Assembly: GCA_963807305.1 (NCBI GenBank) | Contig: CAWEBN010000005.1 | Coordinates: 806,001 to 870,000 of the forward strand | Direction of reading: 5' to 3' | Source of the DNA: JAOPZW01 sp963807305 | Lineage (GTDB): Bacteria; Actinomycetota; Thermoleophilia; Solirubrobacterales; Solirubrobacteraceae | Length of the DNA: 64,000 nucleotides | Shown here: positions 42,619 through 52,687 of the stretch, piece by piece | Numbering within the stretch: position 1 is the stretch's first letter | Layout of the letters: every line of letters starts with the position of its first letter | The notes under the pieces: generated by a model | The model's database searches: none | What the model was told of the DNA's origin: nothing | The model's input: only the letters and a program-made list of their open reading frames with translations | Program-made: the position numbers and the translations under genes

Positions 42619-44019
42619 GACGCGAGCGCCAGCGTGCTGCAGCGCGTGCGCGCCGTCAACGTCGGCCTTGGATCCTTCGCCGACGCGGTGCGCGTCCAGG
42701 GGGCCGAGGTGGTCGACGTCGACTGGCGCCCGCCGGGGGGTGGCGACGCCGATGTCGTGGCGCTGCTGGAGCGCGCGTGGGGCGCGTGCGGCGAGCGGAT
42801 CGAGCAGGGCAACGCGGCCGCGCTGCGTGCGATCGAGGGCGCCCGCCCGCACGTGGTGACCGTCGCCCCGGCCGGCGAGGCGATCGACGGGCTCGAGGAC
42901 GGGATGCTGCTGCACGCCGGGCCGCCGATCGAGTGGGAGCGCGTCTGCGATCCGCAGCGCCGCGCGCTGGTGGCGGCCTGCCTGCTCGAGGGCTGGGCCG
43001 CGGATCGCGACGACGCGACGGCGCGGCTGGCCGCCGGGGAGATCCGACTGCGCTGCGGCAACGAGGTCGGCCACGTCGGGCCGATGACCGGCGTCTGCTC
43101 GCCGTCGATGGCCGTGTGGGTCGTGCGCGACGAGGGCTCGGGGGTGCGCGCGTTCTCGACGCTCAACGAGGGTCCGGGGCGCACGCTGTGGTTCGGCGTG
43201 GGCGACGACGAGGCCGTGGAGAGGGCGCGCTTCCTGCGCGACCGCGCCGGCCCGCTGCTCGCGCGCCTGCTCGAGCGCACCGGGCCGATCGACGTCCTCG
43301 ACCTCGCCGCGCAAGGGCTGCAGATGGGCGACGAGCTCCACATGCGCAGCCAGGCGACGACCAACCTGCTCTGGCGTCGGCTGCTGCCGGCCTTCGCCGC
43401 CGAGGGCGGGGAGGACGTGGCGGTCGCGCTGACCGCCAACCACCTCTTCTTCCTCAACCTCGTCATGGCCGCCGCGAAGTGCGCGTCGCTCGCCGCCGCG
43501 GGCTCCAGCGGCTCGACGCTCGTCACGCTCATGGCGCGCAACGGGACCGACATGGCCCTGCAGCTCGCCGGCCTGCCGGGACAGTGGTTCACCGCGCCCG
43601 CCGCGCCCGTCCAGGACGCGCTCCTGCGCGAGGGCTTCGCGGCCGAGGACGCCGCGCTGGACATCGGCGACTCGGCCGTGCTCGAGTGCATCGGCCTGGG
43701 CGGGATGGCGGTGGCGGCGGCGCCCGCCGTGGCGGCCTTCTTCGGCGGTGGCGCGGCCGACGCGGCGGCACGGTCGCGGCTCATGGGCGAGATCTGCGCC
43801 GGGCGCTCGGCGCGCTTCACGCTGCCCGCCCTCGATCACGCCGGCAGCCCGGTGGGGATCGACGCCCGGCTCGTCGTCGAGCTGGGCGTGGCACCGCAGA
43901 TCACCACCGGCGTCCTGCACGCGACGCAGGGCGCGGGCCAGATCGGCGCCGGCATCGCCCATCAGCCGCTCGAGCCGTTCCGTGATGCGCTGGCGGCGCT
44001 GATCGCGGGGCTCGCATGA
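42601..44019 (+). CDS. ylbE: YlbE-like (DUF1116) subunit of an oxamate-type carbamoyltransferase
   Basis: 472 aa from ATG 42601; GTG 42634 would start just before RVRAVNVGLGSFADAV and is a good alternative. VDVDWRPPGGGD, GNEVGHVGPMTGVCSPSMAV, FSTLNEGPGRTLWFG, LTANHLFFLNLVMAAAKC and VTLMARNGTDMALQ are hallmark DUF1116 segments. It corresponds to AllG of the E. coli FdrA/YlbE/YlbF carbamoyltransferase. If ATG 42601 is used, its start overlaps the divergent AIR-synthase-like start by 18 bp. It is followed directly by the DUF2877 subunit (ATGA overlap). Confidence 0.9.
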   Translation: MSEVGHDASASVLQRVRAVNVGLGSFADAVRVQGAEVVDVDWRPPGGGDADVVALLERAWGACGERIEQGNAAALRAIEGARPHVVTVAPAGEAIDGLEDGMLLHAGPPIEWERVCDPQRRALVAACLLEGWAADRDDATARLAAGEIRLRCGNEVGHVGPMTGVCSPSMAVWVVRDEGSGVRAFSTLNEGPGRTLWFGVGDDEAVERARFLRDRAGPLLARLLERTGPIDVLDLAAQGLQMGDELHMRSQATTNLLWRRLLPAFAAEGGEDVAVALTANHLFFLNLVMAAAKCASLAAAGSSGSTLVTLMARNGTDMALQLAGLPGQWFTAPAAPVQDALLREGFAAEDAALDIGDSAVLECIGLGGMAVAAAPAVAAFFGGGAADAAARSRLMGEICAGRSARFTLPALDHAGSPVGIDARLVVELGVAPQITTGVLHATQGAGQIGAGIAHQPLEPFRDALAALIAGLA

Positions 44020-44738
44020 CGTTCGCGGCGATCGCCGCGCCGGTCCACGCCCGGCTCCCGCGCGCCACGCCGCCGCTCGCCGTCGGCCCGCTCGCGCTCG
44101 GGGACGGCTTCGTCGCGCTGGTCACGCCGCCCGGCACGCCGTGGCTGCCCAACGCAATCGTGCTCGGCCCGGGGCCGCCGGTCGTCTGGGACCCCATGGT
44201 GGGGCCGATCGAACCTGGTCCCGCGCTCGCCGAGCGCGGCGCGGCGATCCTGAGCGCGTTCGGCGTCGCGTCGCCGGCGGGCGTCGCAGGCGCCCTCTCG
44301 GGCGCCGCCACGCGACCGTCGCCGGAGGCGGTCGCCGCTCTCGTGGCGGCGTTGGGCAGCGACGACGCAGCGGCGCGCTGCCGGGCGGCGCTCGGGCTGC
44401 TGGGTCGCGGCCCAGGCCTGACGCCCGAGGGCGACGACCTGCTCGCCGGCGCGGCGGTCGTCGCCGCTGCCGCCGGCGACGCGCTCGTCCTGCCGCCCGG
44501 GCTGCGGATGCTGACCACGCCGCTCTCGGCGACGCTCCTCGAACTCGCGGCGGCCGGCGCCGGGCCGCTGCCGATGCACGCCCTGGTCGACCTCGATCGC
44601 ACCGACTGGCGCAGCGCCCTGCGCGACCTCGAGGGGCTCGGGGCGTCGAGCGGGCGCGCCATCGCGCTCGGGGTCGGCGCGGCCGCCGCGGTGCTCGGGG
44701 CGCGTCATGCCGCCGCCTGCGCGACACTTCAGGCATGA
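44016..44738 (+). CDS. ylbF: YlbF-like (DUF2877) subunit of an oxamate-type carbamoyltransferase
   Basis: 240 aa. The diagnostic DUF2877 motif is LLGRGPGLTPEGDDLLAGAA; TTPLSATLLELAAAGAGPLP and the N-terminal LALGDGFVALVTPPGTPWLP agree. This is the third (AllH-like) subunit, completing FdrA, YlbE and YlbF in this window, with carbamate kinase on the other arm. Start overlaps the ylbE stop as ATGA and the stop overlaps a 20-codon mini-ORF the same way. Confidence 0.88.
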   Translation: MTFAAIAAPVHARLPRATPPLAVGPLALGDGFVALVTPPGTPWLPNAIVLGPGPPVVWDPMVGPIEPGPALAERGAAILSAFGVASPAGVAGALSGAATRPSPEAVAALVAALGSDDAAARCRAALGLLGRGPGLTPEGDDLLAGAAVVAAAAGDALVLPPGLRMLTTPLSATLLELAAAGAGPLPMHALVDLDRTDWRSALRDLEGLGASSGRAIALGVGAAAAVLGARHAAACATLQA

Positions 44739-44797
44739 CAGCGCGTCATTGCTCGACCACCCCCAACGGCGACCTCCAAAGGAGCCCCTCGCGATGA
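44735..44797 (+). CDS. 20-codon mini-ORF (copy 2) after the ylbF-like gene
   Basis: Begins MTARHCST and ends SR, 63 nt including TGA, like copy 1 at 31888-31950. ATG 44735 overlaps the ylbF-like stop (ATGA) and TGA 44795-44797 overlaps the next ATG at 44794. AAAGGAG at 44778-44784 inside it is a good ribosome binding site for that next gene. The middle of the peptide differs entirely from copy 1, so the conserved parts are the first eight codons and the junction. Confidence 0.6.
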   Translation: MTARHCSTTPNGDLQRSPSR

Positions 44798-45012
44798 GCC
44801 ACCCAGAACGGCGACCCGGCGGCGGCATGTCGCGCCGCAGCCGCGAGCAGCGCGCCTACTACCTCACCTTGGCCACGGGCGGCCTCGCGGTCGCCGCGGT
44901 CGTCGTCCTCGTGCTGACCATCGTCGGCATCACGAACTTCGGCCTCTTCCTGCTCCTGGCGGTCCTGGCCGCCATCGCGGGCTTCCTCCTCCGCCGCACG
45001 CTGAACCCGTAG
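44794..45012 (+). CDS. Small two-helix membrane protein
   Basis: 72 aa from ATG 44794 (ATG 44827 is an alternative). A basic N-terminus (MSRRSREQRAYY) precedes two hydrophobic helices (LTLATGGLAVAAVVVLVLTI and FGLFLLLAVLAAIAGFLL) with a short NF turn. No family recognised. Coupled to the mini-ORF. It may be the last gene of the rightward arm or an unrelated housekeeping membrane protein. Confidence 0.65.
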   Translation: MSHPERRPGGGMSRRSREQRAYYLTLATGGLAVAAVVVLVLTIVGITNFGLFLLLAVLAAIAGFLLRRTLNP

Positions 45013-45038
45013 CCCGGCCGCGGCCTGGCGGCATTCCG

Positions 45039-45638
45039 ATGACCGCACCCGCGATGCTCATCGACGCGCTGCTCCCCGGCTATGACGCGGTGCGCGCCGA
45101 GCACCGGATCGTGGCCGGCGAGGTCGACGCGGCCTATGCGGCAGTCATGCGGGCGGACTTCATGCGCGCGTGGCGCGAGTCGCCGGTCGTCCGCTTCCTC
45201 TTCGCCGCGCGTGGGCTCGGCGAGCGCGCCGTCTCGGCGGCGGCTCGGCGGCCCCATCGCGAGCCGCCGGCGCCCGAGACCATGCGCCTGTGCGACCTCG
45301 CGGCGCACGGCGATTGGGTCCTGCTCGGCGAGGATCGGCCGCGCGAGGTCGCGTTCGGCGCGATCGGCCGCTTCTGGGGCGGCGAGACGGTCTGGGAGCA
45401 GATCGACGCGGGCGGGTTTGCCGCATTCGCCGCCCCCGGCTACGCCAAGCTCGCCTGCAACTTCTCGCTGCGGCCCTACGGCGCCGGGCGCACCCTCGTC
45501 AGCTACGAGTGCCGGACGCAGGCGACAGACGCCGCGGCCCGCGCCGGTTTCCTGCGCTACTGGCGTCCGCTGTCGCCCTTCATCGGGGTGGTCCTGCGCG
45601 CCCAGCTCGGCGTCGTCGCCGACGAGGTGCGGCGCTAG
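45039..45638 (+). CDS. SRPBCC/polyketide-cyclase-like protein (tentative)
   Basis: 199 aa. ALLPGYDAVRAEHRIVAGEV looks like the start of a ligand-binding helix-grip domain. FGAIGRFWGGETVWEQIDAG, YAKLACNFSLRPYGAGRTLV and SYECRTQATDAAARAGFLRY give the antiparallel strands and the long C-terminal helix of SRPBCC proteins. Ligand unknown. It ends 4 nt into the stop of a convergent hypothetical gene. Confidence 0.6.
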   Translation: MTAPAMLIDALLPGYDAVRAEHRIVAGEVDAAYAAVMRADFMRAWRESPVVRFLFAARGLGERAVSAAARRPHREPPAPETMRLCDLAAHGDWVLLGEDRPREVAFGAIGRFWGGETVWEQIDAGGFAAFAAPGYAKLACNFSLRPYGAGRTLVSYECRTQATDAAARAGFLRYWRPLSPFIGVVLRAQLGVVADEVRR

Positions 45639-46744
45639 AGCTCGCCGTCGGGCACGACGCCGGCGCGTATGCGCTCGAGCTGCGCCGCGGTGAACGGCGC
45701 CGATCCGAGCGCCGGGATCGCGTGGTAGGCGCGGAAGAGGTGGGCGATGTAGTGCATCCGCTGCGTGAGCTGCGCCCAGTCCTCGGCGCCGCAGTCGTCA
45801 AGGGCGCCGGCGGCCGGCTCGAAGCGGGCGAGCACCTCCTCGAGCTCGGCGTTGGTCGGCGTGCGCAGAGCCTCGGGAAACGGCGCGTCGAGATTGCGCC
45901 CGAGCGCCAGGACGGCGCCCGGCAGTGTCAGCACCATGAACGAGCGCGTGATGACCACGCGGCTGACGCGCGTGAGCCCGCGCTGGACGACGGCGCCCAG
46001 GAGCCGGCGCAGGATCCCGCCGCTGAGGGTCTCCTCGGTGGTTGCGGCGGCGTCCAGGGCGGCGCCGATCTCGGGCTGGAGGCGCGTCTGCTCGTGGAAC
46101 CCGATCTCGAGGTTGGCGAGGACGACGAGCTGGGCGCGCACGCCGGCATCGGGCTCGAAGCGCTGCTGCTGATAGCGCGTGAAGGCCTGGCGCAGGTAGC
46201 GCTGGCCGTCGGGCGGGTCGCCCGGCCGCAGGCCGTCGATGAAGGCGGCGACGTCGGCGGAGTCGGGCGCCGCGTCCGCGTCGCACTCGTTCAGGAAGCG
46301 GGCGAACTCGAGGCCGATCTCGGCGAACACCTTGCGGTTGCCGCGCGCCACAGCGTCGCTCGCCAGCTCGAAGGCATCGAACGGTGTGTGCAGCTCCGCC
46401 ACGAGGCGCCCGAGGCGGCTCTCGCGGTTGAAGAGGCCGCGCCGGACGAGCGTGCGCCACAGCGCGTCCACCGGATGCAGCACCTCGGCGTCGCGGCCGA
46501 GCTCGCGCTGCAGCTCGGCGAGCAGGTCCTCGCCGCGGATCGTGCGCCCGGCCTGGCGCGAGGCCCACGTGGCGAAGGTGCACCAGTTCGAGCACGGGTC
46601 TCCGCGCTCGCGCATGACCGCGGCCAGGCGCGAGTAGCACTCGGTGATCTGCAGGTTGCGCATGACGGGATCGCCGACCGCCGCGATCCGCTCCACCTCG
46701 TCGGGGGTGGGGAGGTCAGGCGTCGTCGGCGATGCCGAGGGCAC
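45635..46744 (-). CDS. Hypothetical 369-aa helical protein
   Basis: No named family recognised. GDPCSNWCTFATWASRQAGR with two Cys, then LLAELQRELGRDAEVLHPVD and, near the middle, VVLANLEIGFHEQTRLQPEI are the most distinctive segments. I recall the HEQTRLQPEI phrase from uncharacterised actinobacterial proteins only. It starts at GTG 46744 and overlaps the TetR gene end by 29 nt, so expression is coupled to that regulator. Confidence 0.7.
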   Translation of the reverse strand: MPSASPTTPDLPTPDEVERIAAVGDPVMRNLQITECYSRLAAVMRERGDPCSNWCTFATWASRQAGRTIRGEDLLAELQRELGRDAEVLHPVDALWRTLVRRGLFNRESRLGRLVAELHTPFDAFELASDAVARGNRKVFAEIGLEFARFLNECDADAAPDSADVAAFIDGLRPGDPPDGQRYLRQAFTRYQQQRFEPDAGVRAQLVVLANLEIGFHEQTRLQPEIGAALDAAATTEETLSGGILRRLLGAVVQRGLTRVSRVVITRSFMVLTLPGAVLALGRNLDAPFPEALRTPTNAELEEVLARFEPAAGALDDCGAEDWAQLTQRMHYIAHLFRAYHAIPALGSAPFTAAQLERIRAGVVPDGEL

Positions 46745-47357
46745 GCTCGATCTCCTCGTAGGAGAGCGGCGGGACCGGGAGCGGGGTGGCCGCGGCGGGC
46801 CGAAGCGCGTCGAGGACCAGGGCCAACGGGCGTCGCCAGCCGTCGGCGCGCAGGCCCGGCGGCACGCAGGCGACCGCGCCCTTGACCAGCCCGAGGACGT
46901 CGAGCGTGGTCACGTCGTCGCGCACCGCGCCGGCCTCCTGGGCGCGCACGACGAGCGGATCGACCACGTCGAGGACGATCCGGTGGCGGCGCATGAGCTC
47001 GGGGCGCTCGAGCAGGTACTGCTCGGTGGCCTGGAAGAAGCCGCGGTCGCGCGCCTGCAGCTCGGCGCTCGTCTCGACGTAGCGGACGAGCGCGTCCCAC
47101 GGATCGGGCACCGCCGCCGCGGCGGTCGCGACGGCGCAGAGCTCGGCGATCTTCTCGTCGACGATCGCCTCGTAGAGCGCGTCCTTGGTCGGGAAGCGGC
47201 GGAAGACCGTCGCGTTGCCCACGCCGGCACGGCGCGCGATCTCCGCCATGCCGACGTCGAAGCCCTCCTCGGCGAACGCCGCGGCCGCCGCCTCGAGGAT
47301 GAGGCGGCGGTTGCGCTCGGCGTCCGAGCGCAGCGGGCGCTGCCAGACCTCGGTCAC
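46716..47357 (-). CDS. TetR-family repressor, likely controlling the MFS exporter
   Basis: 213 aa from GTG 47357. HTH at about residues 14-58 (ILEAAAAAFAEEGFDVGMAE, IARRAGVGNATVFRRFPTK). The C-terminal region resembles the drug-binding half of TetR efflux regulators (FFQATEQYLLERPELMRRHR). It lies 10 bp downstream of the MFS gene on the same strand. A long inverted repeat upstream of the MFS gene is its probable operator. Confidence 0.9.
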   Translation of the reverse strand: MTEVWQRPLRSDAERNRRLILEAAAAAFAEEGFDVGMAEIARRAGVGNATVFRRFPTKDALYEAIVDEKIAELCAVATAAAAVPDPWDALVRYVETSAELQARDRGFFQATEQYLLERPELMRRHRIVLDVVDPLVVRAQEAGAVRDDVTTLDVLGLVKGAVACVPPGLRADGWRRPLALVLDALRPAAATPLPVPPLSYEEIERALGIADDA

Positions 47358-47367
47358 GCGGCTCAGC

Positions 47368-48831
47368 CTACGCCCCCACCATGACGGGCTGCGTCGCATC
47401 GATGCGAGCGAGGTCGCGAGTGCGCAGGAGGACGGCGGCCATGACGACGCCGACGATCATGAGCCCCGCGCTCACCGTGAACGCGAGCTGGAAGCCCTCG
47501 ACGAGCGCGACCTGCTGCTCGTGGGGGGAGGGCGCGCCGCCCAGGCCGCTGAGGTACGAGGACGTACGGGAAGCGGCCAGCGACGAGAGGACCGCGAGCC
47601 CCAGCGCGCCGCCCACCTGCTGGAAGGTGTTGAACAGGCCTGAGGCGAGGCCGGCGTCCTCGGCCTCGATGCCCGTGGTGGCCACCAGGGTCAGCGGCAC
47701 GAACGTGCTGCCCATCCCGATGGACATCGGCACGAGGCCGAAGAGGATGCCCAGGTAGGAGCCGTCGACCTTGGTCGTCGCCGCGAGCACGACGAGACCC
47801 ACCGCGGCGAGCGTCAGCCCGATCAGGACGGTCGGCTTGACGCCGAGGCGCTGGATCAGCTGCTGCGAGAGCCCGGCGCCGGCGATGATCCCGAGGGTCA
47901 CGGGCAGGAACGCGAAGCCGGCCTCCAGCGGCGAGTAGCCGAGGATCTGCTGCACGTAGAGCGTGGCGAAGAAGAACATCCCGAAGAGGCCGCCGACGAC
48001 GATGAAGAGGATGACGTTGGCGGTGGCCAGCGTGCGCACGCGGAAGATCCCGAGGCGCACGAGCGGCGCGACCGAGCGGTGCTCGATGGCCACGAAGGCG
48101 GCCAGGAGCGCGACGGCGACGGCGCTGAGGCCGAGCGTGTGCAGCGACCCCCAGCCCTTCTCCTGCGTCGTGACGATGGCGTAGACGAGCACGATCAGGC
48201 CCGCGGTGACGGTCACCGCGCCCGCGAGGTCGAAGCGCCGGTGGGTCATGACGCCGCGCGACTCGGGGACGTAGCGCAGCGCGGCGATCGCGGTGCCGAT
48301 CCCGATGGGGACGTTGATGACGAAGATCCACGGCCAGCTGAGGACGTCGGTCAGGATGCCGCCGAGGAGCAGGCCGAAGGCGCCGCCGGCGCCGGCGATC
48401 GCGCCCCAGACGCCCATCGCGCGGGTGCGATCCTTGCCCTCGGCGAAGGTGGTGGTGATGATCGACAGCGCCGCGGGGGAGACCAGGGCGGCGCCGAGGC
48501 CCTGCACGCCACGCGCGATGATCAGCACCTCGCCCGTGTTGGCCAGGGCGTTGGCGGCCGACGCCGCGCTGAAGAGCGCGATGCCGATCAGGAACAGCCT
48601 GCGGCGGCCGATGAGGTCGGCCGCGCGGCCGCCGAGGAGCAGGAAGCCGCCGAACATCAGCGTGTAGGCGTTGACGATCCACTGCAGCTGCTCGGTCGAG
48701 AGGTGCAGGTCGGTCTGGATCGAGGGCAGCGCGACGTTGACGATCGTGGCGTCGAGCACGACCATGAACTGCGCGAAGCAGACGACGACGAGGGCGGCCC
48801 AGCGGGCGCGGGCGGTGAGGGCGTCGGGCAT
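47368..48831 (-). CDS. MFS drug exporter, EmrB/QacA (DHA2) type
   Basis: 487 aa, about 14 transmembrane helices. DHA2 signatures: FMVVLDATIVNVALPSIQTD in helix 1, GRRRLFLIGIALFSAASAAN after the A-type loop, and GPAIGPLLGG-type motif C represented by GAGGAFGLLLGGILTDVLSW. SWPWIFVINVPIG is characteristic. A proton-driven multidrug exporter, probably induced through the TetR protein downstream. Start ATG 48831, with AGGAG-like sequence upstream. Confidence 0.93.
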   Translation of the reverse strand: MPDALTARARWAALVVVCFAQFMVVLDATIVNVALPSIQTDLHLSTEQLQWIVNAYTLMFGGFLLLGGRAADLIGRRRLFLIGIALFSAASAANALANTGEVLIIARGVQGLGAALVSPAALSIITTTFAEGKDRTRAMGVWGAIAGAGGAFGLLLGGILTDVLSWPWIFVINVPIGIGTAIAALRYVPESRGVMTHRRFDLAGAVTVTAGLIVLVYAIVTTQEKGWGSLHTLGLSAVAVALLAAFVAIEHRSVAPLVRLGIFRVRTLATANVILFIVVGGLFGMFFFATLYVQQILGYSPLEAGFAFLPVTLGIIAGAGLSQQLIQRLGVKPTVLIGLTLAAVGLVVLAATTKVDGSYLGILFGLVPMSIGMGSTFVPLTLVATTGIEAEDAGLASGLFNTFQQVGGALGLAVLSSLAASRTSSYLSGLGGAPSPHEQQVALVEGFQLAFTVSAGLMIVGVVMAAVLLRTRDLARIDATQPVMVGA

Positions 48832-48853
48832 GAGGGAGGAGGGGCTCCTTGAG

Positions 48854-48907
48854 AACCGGATCGGGGAGTCCGTTTCACCGTATCAAAACGGACTGGCGGA
48901 TCCGGTT
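48854..48907. promoter_or_regulatory. 22-bp inverted repeat, candidate TetR operator
   Basis: Arms 48854-48875 and 48886-48907 match in 19 of 22 positions around a 10-nt loop. Each arm has an outer AACCGGATC and an inner AGTCCGTTT. It is 23 bp from the MFS start and could host two repressor dimers or act as an RNA hairpin. Confidence 0.6.
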
Positions 48908-48965
48908 CGTGTGACCGGGATCACAGATCGGGAGAACGCCCGCAACGTGCGGCAAGCCGGCCGGT

Positions 48966-48979
48966 CGAACGTCTGTTCG
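48966..48979. promoter_or_regulatory. LexA (SOS) box upstream of uvrA
   Basis: CGAACGTCTGTTCG fits the Gram-positive/actinobacterial LexA consensus GAAC-N4-GTTC exactly, followed 6 nt later by TACACT (48986-48991) as a -10 box. uvrA starts at 49000. Confidence 0.75.
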
Positions 48980-48999
48980 GCTGGCTACACTCCATTTCA

Positions 49000-51915
<2,916 letters not shown>

Positions 51916-51952
51916 GCGCCGACCCGGCGCGCCGCTGCGCCATGATGTGGCC

Positions 51953-52687
51953 ATGAGCGCCACGTACCGCGAGTCGCCGGCCCCGGGGCCGCTCGGTTCG
52001 CACGCGTGCTGCGTGTGGTCCCATGTCGCCGGCCCGGGCGGCCATGTCGAGCGCGTGCTCCCCGACGGGTGCGCCGACGTCGTGTGGATCGACGGCGAGG
52101 GGATCGTCGTCGCCGGCCCGGCCACGCGTGAGGTCCTCGTCGCCATTCCCGCCGGCGGCGCCGCGCTGGGCGTGCGCTTCGGCCCGGGCGCCGCGGGCGC
52201 CGCCCTCGGCGTCGCGGCCCGCGAGCTGCGCGATCGCACGGTGGCGCTGGAGGACGTCTGGGGCGCGCCGGCGACCGAGCTGGCCGAGCGGCTCTCCACC
52301 GCGCCGCGCGCGAGCCGCCTGAGCGTGCTCGCCGCCGCGGTCGCCCAGCGCCTGGACGGCGCCCGCGCCCCCGACGCCCTCGTCGCCCGCGCGAGCGGCG
52401 CGCTGGCCGCCGGGCTGCCGGTCGCGGCGGCGAGCCGCGAGGTCGCCCTCACCGACCGCCACCTGCGCCGCCGCTTCCACGACGCCGTCGGCTACGGCCC
52501 CAAGACGCTGCAGCGCGTGCTGCGCCTGCGCCGCTTCCTGGCCCTCGCCGAGGCCGAGCCGGACACTGACCTCGCCCGCGCCGCCGCAGAGGCGGGCTAC
52601 TCCGACCAGCCGCACCTCACGCGCGAGTGCGCCGACCTGGCGGGCCTGCCTCCGGCGGCGCTGCTGGCCGCGCGCGCTGCTGCCTGA
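51953..52687 (+). CDS. AraC-family transcription regulator
   Basis: 244 aa. N-terminal sensor-like domain of the DUF6597 type (VERVLPDGCADVVWIDGEGI, ALGVRFGPGAAGAALGV) and a C-terminal double HTH (ALTDRHLRRRFHDAVGYGPK, RAAAEAGYSDQPHLTRECAD). Effector and targets are unknown. Its last 71 nt overlap the convergent PH-domain gene. Confidence 0.88.
   Translation: MSATYRESPAPGPLGSHACCVWSHVAGPGGHVERVLPDGCADVVWIDGEGIVVAGPATREVLVAIPAGGAALGVRFGPGAAGAALGVAARELRDRTVALEDVWGAPATELAERLSTAPRASRLSVLAAAVAQRLDGARAPDALVARASGALAAGLPVAAASREVALTDRHLRRRFHDAVGYGPKTLQRVLRLRRFLALAEAEPDTDLARAAAEAGYSDQPHLTRECADLAGLPPAALLAARAAA

Noticed and set aside
42617..42859. Alternative ORF at the start of the ylbE-like gene
   Set aside because: Ser/Arg/Pro-rich and out of frame with the conserved DUF1116 sequence.
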